From NCBI RefSeq assembly GCF_037975245.1, contig NC_092577.1, positions 33,502,398 to 33,566,397 on the forward strand: a DNA stretch of 64,000 nucleotides, given 5' to 3'. Shown here piece after piece: positions 13,001 to 28,000 of the stretch. Position numbers and translations under genes: made by a program. The notes under the pieces are model-generated. The model had not been told where the DNA came from. It was given only the letters and a program-made list of their open reading frames with translations, and searched no databases. The stretch comes from Apostichopus japonicus (Eukaryota; Echinodermata; Holothuroidea; Aspidochirotida; Stichopodidae). Within the stretch, counting starts at the first letter, position 1. Each line of letters opens with the position of its first letter.

Positions 13001-16000
13001 ATTAAAGTGCGATTGGTGATGTACTTTAGCCAGGTGTTAATGTTCATCTTCACATGTAAGTTTTGGCTAAATCATAACAGAAAGAGGATTAAAGTGCGAT
13101 TGGTGATGTACTTTAGCCCAGTGTTAATGTTCATCTTCAAATGAAAGGTTTGGCTAAATCGAAACAGTGAGAGGACTAAGGTGGGAATGGTGATGTACTT
13201 TAGCCCGGTGTTAATGTTCATCTTCACATGAAAGGTTTAGTTAAATCGTAACAGTGAGAGGGCTTAGGTGAGAATGGTGATGGACTTTAGCCCTGTATTA
13301 ATGTTCATCTTCAAATGAAAGGTTTGGCTAAATCGTAGTAGAGAGAGGGCTTAGGGTGAGAATGGTGATGAACTTTAGCCCGGTGTTAATGTTCATCTTC
13401 ACATGAAAGTTTTAGCTAAATCGAAACAGAGAGAGGGCTTAGTTCAGAATGGTGATGGATTTTAGCCAGGTGTTAATGTTCATCTTCAAATGAAAGGTTT
13501 GGCTAAATGGTAGTAGAGAGAGGGCTTAGGGTGAGAATGGTGATGAACTTTAGCCCTGTATTAATGTTCATCTTCAAATGAAAGGTTTGGCTAAATCGTA
13601 GTAGAGAGAGGACTAAGGTGGGAATGGTGATGTACTTTAGCCCGGTGTTAATGTTCATCTTCAGGCTGTATTGCATCAATATGTTCTGTTTTTAGTTGTC
13701 AGTGGTCAGGCGATGTGGTCATTCTGATTGTTTCTTCTTCATGGAAGTCGGACGTCAGGCAGTGACCGGTTCAGGAGAGATGTGGATGCAAGTGGAAGAT
13801 TCTGTTATTGCTCAAAATATTCACGAAGCTACCCTAAAGTAAGTAAAAACTTATCCTACATGAAAAACTGTAATTAAATTAAGTAAAATACACACTATAG
13901 GATGGAACGATATTACTGTGCGTGGAGAAAACTGCATTGTAATGGTAACAACAATTTTAACCGAAACTGTAGAAAAAATTGTAGGAAAAAGTCAAAAATT
14001 GTCCTAACCTATCCCACACTGGATAGAGTTAACTTATGATGTGAATTAGTACTGTATATAGAAAACAACAGTATATATAAAGTTAACTTGCTGTACATTA
14101 CGAACAGACAACAATCTTGAGGAAGAGTTCTTGTTGTCTCTTGAATTTCTTTTTTTCAAATCCAAATGTCAAATGAATCCAAAGACCAAAGGAAAACACA
14201 ATTTTTCAAGACAAAGACCTTGCAATAACCTTTAAAAAACACCCTGGCTATTTAATTCGTCAATGATTACCAACTATTTGTTAGCTTGACTGGTCAAGGG
14301 TTATGTAGAGACGTCATCCGAAATTTCTACAATTTCAGCGTCAACCTTTAGCTGCCTCTTTGGTCTTCATTCTGCCCTGAAACTTTTCTAAAAGAGAGGG
14401 AAAAAAAGAAGTTACCTAAGCAAGATTTGCATGCTTGTTCCGTTTTGTAACCTGTTGTCAAAGCACTGTGTTTTATTAAACTCAATTAAGTCAAACTATT
14501 CGTCCAATACTTTGAACCAGTTTACATAAATAGATTTTTCTTGCTCGAAGGCAAATGGAAGATATCGGATCCATCGTCGGAAGCTTTCAGTTCGTAAAGA
14601 TCTCAAATCTGATGGCAGATTCTTGGCCAAGGGAAGGGAAAAATCCCTCTTTACGTACAAAAAAGTAATTACAAAATTGAATGCAAACGAGGATCACGTC
14701 GGTTTCCGTTACAGCTCAAAGCTTGCCTATAATTTTTAGGATTTACATGGAAAGTATGGCTCAGAGCTGTACGATGGGTAACGTTAAGATTGTTCAAATG
14801 GTCTCTCGTTACAATTATACTCGAGGGCAGATCCATTAGTTGGTTGAATAGTCTCGAAACAGATGTTTAAATGCATGAAGGAAAAATCTGAGATTTACTA
14901 ATAAGAATATATCTAGATATTGCCTCCAGGTCTCTTCATACTTTACACATATTTTAACAGATGTAGTTTAAATACAAGTCTTTACCTATTTTGCATATAT
15001 GCAAAGTAGGGCAGAAGTTGTAAATTTGTTTTGGATTGATATTAAAGTCAGATTACAGTACTTGTTAAAAAAAAGCTTTTTTTGGGCAGAAATAAAACCA
15101 TTAGTGCCCTACTTTGTTTTTAGTTTATGTTATATAGAGTAAGAATAGTTATGTAAATTTTAGAGTGGCTATATATTGGTGTCTTGTTATTAGAGTGGGT
15201 TATACAATTTCATTGGAAAATAATATGGGTATAATTTTAAACCCTTCTTATGTTTATTGTGAAGGTCAAAAGTCATTTGAGGTCAGCAGATGTCAACATC
15301 TGAAAACTTTGTAATTATGAATAACTCTGAATGTAAATCTCGGACAAATGTCTTACTAGGTATTTAGATACATCATAGTGAATGCATAAGCACAGGTATT
15401 GTTTTTGTGGAAGCTAAAGGTCGTTCGAGTTCAAACATGGTGAAAGTCTGAAACCAATGCAAACACAATAACTGTCACAAAACAGGATTTCCTTTAAAAG
15501 GTCTTTCGATTGATATTTCAATTTTCACAAGACAAAACTTTCTTACTCCTAAGATCTTAATTCCTATCTTGACCCTCCTTTCAGTGCTATGCGTTCCTCT
15601 AGTCAAAATGAGGACATGCGCCCTCGCTCCCACAGCGGTGGCACCAGTCACTCTAGTAGCTCTTGGCGGATGCGCTGTGACAGCCTACCGGTGGGGAGCA
15701 GTGCTGGGAGCAGGTTATCCCGTACACGTGGCAACAGCGAAGGAGACGATGGCACCAGGGAAGACGATTACGCAAATCCTCCATCCGGGTAAAGTTATCT
15801 CGTTTTGTCTGCATAAATAATAATAAAAAATAATAGTAATATTAATAATAATGGAAAAAAACACAAAAACCAAGGGGCTAGGTGTAAGTGAAAAACTTTC
15901 TGTGGCCCTGAAGCTGGTTCTGTTTCCTACATCATTTGCTTTCCAAACTAATTCTGGCTTCTGAAACAAACACAGCTGAATCTAATTTTAAAACTTATTC

Positions 16001-19000
16001 CAGGAAATGAGGAATTTGAACTTACTCCAAGCATCCAAAACTTATATACAATTCCTTGAATGAGGAATTTGAACTTACTCCAAGCATCCAATTCTATTCA
16101 TTGATGGCTTAGTAGTCATTGCCTTCACACATTTTGACAAGGTGGTTTAGGCTTCTGCGGTGCGCTTCTCATGTGGTGCAGGACGGGCATTTTTATTTAT
16201 TTTTTGTTATTATGACTTTGTGTCATTGTCACAACATCCATGCTAGAGCAGCTGGTGGTTGATTTAATCATTTCTACATAGAGCTGCAAGTTCATGATGA
16301 ATAAATTTGCTATGCAACAGCTTCATGGTACCATGAGCACTGTGTAAGTAACATTAAAGGAAAACCAAGTACCTGGAAAAGAAACAACGGTTACTTTCGT
16401 CCACCCAAAATTGCATCAGGGATGACTCAAAATGATACTTTACAAATGAATCGAAACAAATATGTTAAATTTGTGGTACAGAATATATATATATGATATT
16501 AAATTTTCTTATGAAAAAAATTCTGATTAAAAACATGTAAATTATTAAATATACAAGTAGAAATATAGAACATTTAAAATTAATGTAATTTAACTATAAA
16601 TTATAATATATGAAATTTTCTTATTGAATTAATTCATTAATTAAGGTCTCACTAATTGGAAACATCCAAATGATTGTAACCCTCAGAAGAAAGTCTCTAA
16701 TTGGACTGTGTATGTTACGATGGCCCCCATCACCCCTCCCCCTCTGCTGAAAAGATTGAGGGGATGTCCAATCATGATTATAACATGGTTTGGTCTGAGA
16801 GGCATTATAATGTCAAAATCACACAAATTGTCAAAACCTCAACACCAAAATTGTGCATTATTAAAAGCTAATTTCTTGCATATTTTACATTGTAATATGA
16901 TGCTGGTCCTGTGATGACTTCACACGTTTTTAAATTGTTTTAAGGTCGAAACAAGCATATCTAGATAGAAAAGATCGTGACTACAGTTTTGTTATCTTAT
17001 CAAAGTTTTACGCCAAACTGTCCGTGTTGAAAGAATTTGCCGTGAATTGCCAAATTTTGGGAACAATTTTCGCTTGCAGAGTATATATTCGATGCATAAA
17101 CCTTCAATTAGGAGGACTGAAACATCCTATCTATGTTTAGATAACCATCCCTTGGGATCCTTGTTTACGTGTGAATTTAGAAACACTTTTTATGACTTTG
17201 AACAGGGCATCTTCATCTTTTGATAAACTTGCTTAAGGCAGGGGGGGGGGGGGGTGGAGGGGGAGCTTGAAAGACTAAACAACATCATTTTGAGGTCTTT
17301 ATAATCTTTAACAAAGGAACTATTTTTCTTCAGGTGAATATTGTGACTTTTCAGCATTTCAAATTGTTCTTAACTTTAAATTTAAGGTTTTGCTTCGAGG
17401 ATGAAATTTTATGTAGAAAGAAACCCCTGATTAGGACTTGGAATAGAATTTGCTGAATCAAGGTTATGATATTTATGGAAATTAGGCCTGAAAATTGCAG
17501 ATTACGATAACAGATGGGAATATTCCGAAATTAATCCCGCAAGTAAAATTTTTGCCTGATTTTGTGTCATTTATTTTAATTGTGAATAGGCAAAAGGAGG
17601 AGATTGACTCGAAAGATAAATTACAAGACATGCGTTGTTAGTGAGGTTACGGAAAGGAGAATATTAGTAAGTTGTAGCAGAATTGATGTAAAGATATGGA
17701 TGAAAAGTCATAAATTAAGTGTAACTGCCTATGAAGTTCTCCGTACACCCACACAGCCTTCCAGCAATCATTAGAAACAAACAAGTTTAAAAATAATTGT
17801 TAAATATTGCCTGAAAGCACCTCTGTGTCTTTGACATTATCAACAGGTTACCTCTGAATGCGATGCTATTTTGAATTACAGTAGTTGCAGAATCTATCCA
17901 AAAAGGAACAAAAAGCTTATTTTGTATGAAAGATGTATACTTGTTTCATGGTTGTAAACTCTAATTTGCAAACTTTGTAGTCATTAAAAGATTCCTTGCT
18001 TATTTTTCACCATCTGTGTTAAGCACAAAACAAAATCTCTGTCCACCTCTCTTTCTCTCTCTCTAGAGAGAGAGAGAGTGATGTAATGGATTAGATCTAT
18101 AGATTAGAAAGTCACTTAAAATGTCTTTGATACAAAGTGGGACCTGAGCTTCAGCAAATCCCTCAATAAATTGAACAAATATGTAACATCCTTTCCCACT
18201 ACTTCCCCAGGTAAGCATATTCAAATGATATGCAATTGTGACGTTTGCTCGTTTTTATTTATTTATTTATCTGTACTACTGTATATAGTATCCTGAGTAG
18301 CTCGATAAGCCATAGCTCTAATCTTCCCTTTGTTTACAAATATGGAATAAAAATTTACATAAAAACAGAAGAGTAAAAGGGGAAAGAAGAGAAACAGAAA
18401 AACAAAAATAATAGAATTATAAAATTAAAGGATTGGTTCAGGTGTTTGACATGTCTATTTTGTATGAAAGAGCTCAAAAAGACAAAAAGAAGAGTGAAGA
18501 AACTACCATATTTACTTAGTTCCTTGGAAGTGCAGAAGTCCTGATAGGAAACTTCTAGAGTATAAATCCAAGGTATTCCGGGTGAATTTCGCGAAAATTT
18601 TTGTAACTCCGAAAAACACAGTGAGACACTTTGTGGGTAGAAAAATGAAGGAAGGCCATTAGGGCCAGTGAGGGTGTACAGTGTTAAAAGATTACCAGGG
18701 CATTCTAGACACGGTAGAATGTGGTGCATAGGTTGTGGGGAGACAGGTAAGTGGGTCACTCGTAAATATATAAACCAGTAAGTTTTATAATGATAGCATG
18801 CTCTGTTAAGGAGTTATGACACTTTGAAGATATCAAAATTTCTTTAAAAACGACTGGTGTAGAAAGACTAACTGTGAGGGTGTGACGTCACATCCTCACT
18901 TCCTTAACATTTGTGAATATATTTCTTTAAAAATTATTTACATTTTTTAACACATTTGAAAATAATATAATCAAAAATTCTTCAGATGTTTAATCTCAAA

Positions 19001-22000
19001 TACTTCCTTTGACAAATATGAGATCTCCTGACATATCTTTTGGTTGAAAGTCATGAAATCTCACAAAATATTTAGAGAAAAAAACAAAGACTTTTCAGGA
19101 ATGTGAGGATGTGACATCACAACTAGTCAGATTTCAGCAGTTTCTACACAATCTGATAAAAATTTAAACTTGAATATCTCTCTAACCGAGAAAGATATTT
19201 GAACAGTTTTTTCACCATTGTGTTTCTTTTATTGTCCTCTTTCATATAACATAAACATGTATGGCAACTGAACCAATCCTTTAATAGAACATAACGATGA
19301 GAAAAGCAAAACAAATATTAAAAACTGTCAAGTTAAAGATGACCGAAAAGTGACGATGGGTTGAAAAGATTCTACACTTTGTCTCTGTGTCGTAACCCTT
19401 GACCTGACTTCAAAATGTGTGGTCAACACACACATGTGATATAAATACAGACTTAAAATGATGAAACCATCTATGTAGGGTGTATTGTCAAGCTGTTTGT
19501 ATCAGGTTTACCAAGTTGCTTTTATCCTTTTAAATTGTTGTCATTTTGTGGAAACCCTATCATCAGATTCACATTTATCTCCTTTCAAACGTTGACAATA
19601 GTTCTTCTATCCGGCCACGGACTTGTAGCGAGGGGGCGGCCCCCTTTGAGGGGCTACGGTTTCCAACGAGGTACGGGTTGTGATTGGCATGTCGTGTGGC
19701 ATTTTGTCTCTGGGCTGTTTCTCGATGTCAAAGCATTTTGTTTGCGCTTTCCGTTTTTGTTTTTTTTCCCCATTTCCTAGAGGAAGTTCATTTTAAACAA
19801 CTGGATTTATTGTGCTTTTATTTAGTTTTTGCTCTGTGTATCTCTGACAGTAATATGCATCGATAATGGATTGGGATTTATGTATTTGAGTCCTTTGTGC
19901 AGACTTTCCAACTTTACTGTTTAACTGCAACGTGTGGAAGGTAAAGGGTGCAATGTATGGAAGGGTAAAGGGTACAATGTATGAAAGGGTAAAGGGAGGG
20001 GGGCTGGTCAGGAAAGTTTGGGAAAGGGGGTGGTTGGGAAAGGGGGGAGGGGTGAGGAAGTGGGTATGATAGAGGCTGTGCTTTGCCCCACTGCCCTTTA
20101 ATATTGCAGCAAGAATTTGGGTTCCAGTTTGTTAAGCATACAGGATAAGGACAATGATGACAGGAAGTTTGCAGGATAAGTTGAAAGTTAAGGAGAGCAT
20201 TTTCTTAAACATTCCAGTAGACACTAACTTTGAACACACTTTAGGAAATACCTTGATCATCAAAATTGACTGTTTGAAAAGACAAGAAAAAAAGAGTGCT
20301 GGTTCGTTGTCTCAGCAAAGTTGAATAATACCTATTGTCCTCACTTGTGTAACACAGATGTATAAATTCCAAGGCAAAGTTGTGATTGGTCAAGATTGCT
20401 AAGGTTTCGTGAAGAAAAGAAAGGCCAAGTCGAGATACGTGATTTCGTTTCTTGTATGAATAATCCGTTTCCTGAAAAAAAGGAAAAAAGAACCTTGGTT
20501 AAATTAAATAATGTTGACCTGGTTGTTTGGATGTAATTTCAAGCTGACCTTCATAAAAGTGCTTCAAGTGCTTCAAACATCCAGCTACATTTGAAGGTCA
20601 TTATATAAGTCAAATATTCAACCAAGCTCTGTCTAATGAGCAAAATATAATCTCACTCTAATCTCCGGGTTTAAAAAGTAGAATAAAAAAAAAGAGATGA
20701 AAAGAAGTCCGCTCGTCATTTCCAAGTATGCGTTCTATCGAGAAGATGACTTTTCCAAAAGATAATCATTTTATAATACTGTGGAGGAATAAATTGCATC
20801 ATTATCACACTATTCAACCCACGCAACTAATTGCTTTGTTTTGTACAGTAGATGGAATATATGGTAAATGTCATCAAATTATAGTGTTTGTTCATGTTTA
20901 AAAGAAGTGAATTGGGCAAGTCTCCTAACCATCATGTAATTTGACCAGTGTGAATTGCTGATGTTATGTAACTTTTCCAAGATTGCATAAGCCTTTCAAT
21001 TTCAATAGAAAAAATTTAAAGAATCACTTGTTTATTGCACAGGTTATCAGTGTTTGTTCTTTTCACATTCTGCTGTAGAAATAGTTATGAAATTGGGAGT
21101 TTCTTCTCTCCATACTTTGAATAATTTTTTCTAAATTGATATTTGAATTCCTCTTCTAACTACAGTACAGTATATCTTGTGATATCAAGAAAACAGAAAT
21201 AAACATACTTTGTTAATTTTTCTTTGTGAAGCAAATATGAGTTTCCTCCTCGCTGGATGTGTACAGTCCGAGCGTGTTTTGAGAGGCAAGCCATAAGATG
21301 TTTGCAAATTTTTCTTCTGGTGCTCCAGAAGAAGTTTTAAATCCTTTAAACATCGTTGATGTCTTCCTGGCTCACAACAAACTTCATAACATTTATCCTA
21401 TCTTATGAAATGTTGGCATGTCTTTTTTATCTTTCAATGGATAAAAAAGATTTTATTAGAAAGTCTTGGATCGAAACTAGTCTGATTCCAGATTCCTTTC
21501 AGGGTTCTAGTTTAATACTTAATTATGAAATCAGGTTTTCTTTATGATTTGATGTTCTGAACACCTAAAAGATGCATTTATGTTTATGCTTTTGTGAAAT
21601 AGTCCACCATATTGCAACACGGCATCTCTTGACACACAGGCACAGAGCACTGATATTCAGTACAGTAAAATATCATAGTACATTTTCCTTTAGTGTTGCG
21701 AATTGCAATACATCGTTAACACCCTCATCAAACCTGTAGCTTCTGAAACCAAATATCAAACATTCTACTCTCTCTCTGGTTCTGGAAAGCTTCTCGGTAA
21801 TAAATACAGTAACTAATAATTAAAACAGAATGTTATGGGCAAGTTTAACTTTTAAAATCTGATTAGAACTGGAATAGTATTGTATATTAGTAATGAAACC
21901 TATCCACCTGCTTCAGTTTCATTGTGCTCATGTAGCCAATTTATCCATCCTGCGTGTGACTAGTTTGCTACATACTTGTCATTATCATGTTTATGCTGAT

Positions 22001-25000
22001 ACATATTGTGCAGCTATGCTTATCATCATGCATTTTCTATAGGTACCTGTGAAAGTTTGTCGTGCTGTGATCATGAGCATTTATTGCTAAATTACAAAAC
22101 AATCTGATTATTGGCATATATTTGTTCATATCGAGTGAAAGTGTTTTGGAGATTAACCCGGGTTACAAAAATTGTTTGGTGCTGTAACTTTGGGCAAACC
22201 AGAACACATAGTACACACCCAGCGAGCTTACTATTTAAAGAGGTTTGCTCCAGATATATGTTGTTTGTTGTACAGTCCAGCAAAACAGAGCATGAGCACA
22301 TATTTGGCTCAAGCATAAGCTATTTGTTTTCATACATACTGGCAGACCAGATCACATAGTACATATTGAGCTGGCAGGAATTTGCCCCAACGCTATGTTG
22401 TTGTACACAGACCAGAACACATACTACATATCAATTGAGATAATAAGGTTTTGCCTCAACACTATGCTGTTGTAAACATACAATACCTGAACACATAGTT
22501 CATATTGAAGTGTTAGGGATGTGTGTCAAACATAAGTTATTTGTATCCACACAAAATTGGCAGACCATAACACATAGTACATATTTAGCTTACAGGGACT
22601 TGCCCCAACACTATGTTACACAAACCAGAACACATAGTACATATCAATTGAGATAACAAGGTTTTGCCTCAACACTATGTTACACACAGACCAGAACACA
22701 TAGTGCATATTGAGGCGACAGGGATGTGTGTCAAACAGTATAAGATGTCAGTATTAGGAGCTCATATTTGATATCATTTAAAACTTAATATGAAGATGCA
22801 TGTGCATTTTGAGATGCTTTGATGTTAGTATTAATTTACTTGCTTAAATTAACATGTATGTACAATCAATGGATGGCTCTGTTTTAATAATTGTATGCTG
22901 GGTATTTGGTGCTGAATGGATATATCTTGCTGTTATATTTGCTTCATATTCCATCCATTTCTTTGCTTCTATCATCATCATCACATCACCTCTCATCACC
23001 TTGCAGCTTGCTCAAGTCTAGTAAGCCACGTCCAAGAACATCTAGCGAAGGAGAATCATTTTTCCGTGGTAACCCCACACCCGAGAGGTAAGGTTATCAA
23101 GATCTAAGCTCAGATCCATTGCACAACTATGAAATTCATCATATGTTTATTATCTTAAGGACCATCACCCTTATATTATGTGATGAAATTGCTCCTATCT
23201 CCCCCCCCCCTTTCCCCACTCAACTGCTCTGCCAAGATGTCAAAATTTCTGATATGTGTTCAAGACTTGCTTACAGTGAAAGAACGTCCAAGAACATACC
23301 TCTAAACAAATTAATTGCAAGAATTTCTGTACGAAAGAATATTAAAAGTCTCCAAATAGGGAGAAACCATTCTTTAATTAGTTGGAAACTTGATCTTTCC
23401 GTGCACAGGATGTTAGTGGGGTTTTTCTCGTTGCTGTTAAAGGATGATGGTAGATGTCTGTGAGTGGGGTTGAAGAAGGGGGGGTGGTTTATAAAGTAGC
23501 AATCTTTATCACAGAGGATAACATGGTGGAAAATGTTACGCCTCAAAACAAAATGCCTCAAGAAATAAAATGTCTTATTGAAACTTTCCTCCAAGTACAA
23601 TGTGACTGGTTTTCTCGTTTGAACAATTCCAGATTTGCACTTGAGATATAATCTCACCCAGCATAAAATTGACTTTTTTCTGATCTCTCTTTAACACTCT
23701 TTTAGCAAAAGAAGATTACATTAATCTCCCATCAAATAGTGCTCTCAGATCACAAAACAGAAATTTGTTAGCCATTCCGGGGTTGCATATGATGTATCAA
23801 AGGGATTCATAACACAGAATAGCACCCTGACTGAGAATGACATTTGGCATATTATATATCATTTATGCTCTCATAAACAGTGATCAAACTCTTTCATTTT
23901 GCTCATTCATAGTGTGTCAAAACAGACATTTTGAGACATTCTGGGGGGGTGGCTTATGAAGTATCAAAGAGATTAATAACACAGAATAGCACCCTGACCG
24001 AGAATGACATTTGGCATATCATTTTTTATGCTCTCAAAAATGGTGATCAAACACTTTCATTTTGCTCGTTTATAGTGTGTCTTGGTTGGTCATGAATCTC
24101 AAAACCTTTTTGTGACGGTACGATCAAATTAATACAATAAACCTCATTCATATTTTCTGTTCTGACCCAGTTTTAAATTAATTAATCGCGAGCCTCTTTT
24201 ACTTCCTCTCTACAGCCCTAGTAAGACCAGGGGTAGATACTCCATGCCTGCTATACGTAGTGCCAGTCTCTCTTCAGGTCACATGAGACCTATGAGTGTC
24301 CATCGGTTTGCAACCCAGTCAACCTCAAACTCACCTCCTATACCAAACAGTCCTCTCAGGTAATAATAATATTTGATTTTTATATAGCACTTTACACCAG
24401 CAATAGGTCTCAAAGCGCTTTAGAGACATTATATTACCCCTGGTCAATGATAACCTGTCCCAGAGACAATTCCTCCAGTAGGCAGCAGTTATATACTGCA
24501 CCCAATGACAAGTTACCTCACAGGTACCCATTTAACCCCTGGGTGGAGAGAGGCAAGTGAGATAAAGCATCTTGCCTAGGGACACAACGTAATGAACTAG
24601 GCAGGAATCGAACCAGCAATCCTTGGATCATGAGTCTGATGCCTTAGCCAATTGGCCACCACGCTCTCTAATGCTCTGTAGGTAAACTGCTCACTGCCAA
24701 AAACTTTTTTGCTTTTTCTTAAATGTCATTTTTAAAAAGTATTGGCATTTGAACAATCCATAATTTTTCGTTGCAAGTTAATATTGTCACTGGAATTTAT
24801 CCAACAAGATTAAAGTGAAGAAATTAAACAGGTTTAATGGATTACAAGGTATAAAAAGTGAAGAAAATATTGAAGAAAATAAACAGGTTTTATTCAATGG
24901 ATTACAAGGTACATATTGATATCTTGACTGGATCTGGATACCTTCTGGAACGTAGATGGTGAAACTATTTCATATCGATTGAGGGATTAATATCTTGTTG

Positions 25001-28000
25001 ATCAAGTTAAGTACCTAATTGGGCTTTACAGGAAACTTATTCTGTTCTCATAAAGTCTACATTCTACCAAATTTAAAGACTTGGCCCATTTTGGACTCTT
25101 CTTTTTCTTTTCATCGTTTTTCGGGAGTCCATTTCAGATGGTAGAACGGTGGATATCCCACTGATGAGGTCTAATGCCTCCGCCATTTATCCATTAGACC
25201 ATAGCTCTTGTACTTAATGCAAGAATGCCTTACTCCGATTTTTACTATTCTTGTCATATTAATACAATGATTACAACGATTTCAATAACATAATATACCA
25301 GGATGAAACTTATTTCTGAATATTGTGATCATCTTGAGTAAACTTGGTTCTCTTTGTAGCAAATCCGTTCCTCTCCCAAATTTGCCTTTTGTTTCTAGTT
25401 TCAAATTACCATCATTAATAAAGTTTTCTGTTTGACCAGGCATATTTTACTTTGAAGGTGTATCGCTCTTAATACGATCATTTGCTCTTCTAGAGTTTTT
25501 TGTTGTCATTTGGAGGAAGAAAATGTATGTTTGGAAGACAATATGAACTGTCGACTGTCATTGTTTAAATCTGAGATGAAAATAAACACAATATTACCAG
25601 AATGTTTTGATGTTTTCATATTTTAGTGAGAGTCCCCGCAGCTTCACGGATGATCGGTTTATTCCTGGGCCCAATCATTCTGTCGGCCATTCACCCACTG
25701 ATGTCTACAAAGATGATCATTTCTTCAGCCCATCCTACAACAACAATACACAGATTGATACCATCAAGAGGTATGTACAGTAGTCAAACCTTTTGTTTTA
25801 AATAATGTTATGATATGTCGATCATTTTGAGAAATGGTTTTACTCAGTAACTTCAAAGTTGTGATTTTGTTATTTGTTTAAAAGTCTGCTGAAGTTTCTT
25901 CCTTTCTCTGGTTCAATGATTAATCTCAATTGTATGGAAGGAAAATTGGGATGTGCTCCCTCTTTTAGAAAGTATGCAAATGTACTGAGGCTTCTGACTG
26001 GCACAAAATGGGGGATTGCCACTAGCTTAGAGCTGGATAGAGTAGTTGGTAGAGCCCAGGGTTCATGACCCAGAGGTCATGACCCAGAGGTCATGACCCA
26101 GAGGTCATGACCCAGAGGTCACTGGTTTGAACCCCATTCTAGCCAAACAATTTCAGTGCATTTTGCAAGTTTGTAAGAAAATTAATAATAAGTTCACAGT
26201 TTTCTTGATTAGAGAAACGTTAGAATAACATTGGAGAAACATTGGAGAAACATTGGAGAAACATTGGAGAAACATTGGAGAAACATTGGAGAAACATTAG
26301 AGAAACATTAGAATAACATTGGAGAAACAGTGGAAAAAACACTGGCGAAAAAAATACACTGGCGAAAAAAGGGGAGACACATTTGGGAGACACATTGGGT
26401 AGACACATTTGGGAAAGAAGTCATCAATGGATATGTTGACAAATCCTGAATTAGAACCCCTGGTACTAGCAACAAGTGTTTAAGGAGATTGCAATAATCA
26501 ACAATATATTCTGTCAGCAGAAGTCATTTATAGCAAGAAGACCATAGTGTTAGCTGTTTCTAAATATAGTCTTGCCTTTGAGGTAATTGCTTTGAGGGGG
26601 AGGGGAGAATTGGGGAAGTTGTGGGGGTGTGTGATGGGGAATTGATAAATAAAACATGTTTATCAAAGACTTGAGAAACTTTTGTCAAGTGGGTTCATTG
26701 AACAGATGTTTTGAATCCTTGAGAAGTTCCCATACAGTATATAAAATATCATCAGTGATTGTTCTATCTGGATGTTCTTCAGGTATCCCAGTATATCCAG
26801 GAGTCGGACTCCAGACTCTCAATTTCCAATTCAAGAAGAGAGCACAGAATTAACAGACGAATATATGAACATGGCTGGATCGTCCAAAACATCAGGTAAT
26901 AGAAATCTGTTTTCATCAGTCTGTGTGGTTTAGTTGGAAAAGTTTGTATTGTCAAACTAAGCAAATGATTAATCTCACCAAAGTCACCCCATTATCCGCA
27001 TCCTCGCTCGTAAACGTTCTACGGGAATGTTCTAATTCTTGTAAGGATGTATGAGAAGGAAATGCATTTTTTCGATCACGGAGGTCTTGATGTTCTTTCG
27101 GATCAATCCTTCCATTTATGCCTATCTGTGATGATAAGGTGTTGCCAAAGTGAAACCGTCTATGAATATTCATAGAAGGATTTGGAGATCACCTGCAAAG
27201 TGTGAGCACCAATCAAATTGAAATATCTTTCTTGTTTTATACATGTACAAACAATGTTGGCTTTCAATGAGGAATATTTCATATTTTTGGTCTTCTCTTC
27301 AGTGTTTTATGTTTTCACAAACAAAACCAAAAATACATTATGAACTATATCTTTTTAATGATCAGGTTAGTCTTGCAAAAATCTTTTTTATGTATTTTTT
27401 GTATGTATTTTTGTATGTAATTTGTATGTATGTATGTATGTTTTGTTTGTATGTATGTCTTGCTTGTTTGTATGTATGTATGTTTTGTTTTGTTTGTATG
27501 TGTGTATGTGTGTATGTATGTTTTGTATGTATTTTTTGTATGTATTTTTTGTATGTATTTTGTATGTAATTTGTATGTATGTATGTATGTTTTGTTTGTT
27601 TGTATGTATGTATTGCTTGTTTGTATGTATGTATGTTTTGTTTTGTTTGTATGTGTGTATGTATGTATGTTTTGTATGTATTTTTTGTATGTATTTTGTA
27701 TGTAATTTGTATGTATGTATGTATGTATGTATGTTTTGTTTGTTTGTATGTATGTATTGCTTGTTTGTATGTATGTATGTTTTGTTTGTATGTATGTATG
27801 TTTTGTATGTATTTTTTGTATGTATATTTTTGGTATACATTTTTATGTATTTTTTATTTGCAACGTAGATGAACACAACTCATACATGGATATGTCATCA
27901 ACAAATCCAGCCGCAAGGTCTTCATTCTCTGGATCTTTGGGTGGTGGCGGTGTAACCAGTCCACCAACCTCGCCAACAACTAAGACCTTCATCCCACCCA

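Noticed and set aside
18355-18759. 134-codon minus-strand open frame
   Set aside because: It crosses the boundary of the TTAA-flanked MITE and ends in low-complexity Phe/Ser; not consistent with a host gene or transposase.
27388-27876. Overlapping long open frames on both strands
   Set aside because: Produced by the (TATG)n array before IRS exon 9; the repeat lacks stop codons in several frames.
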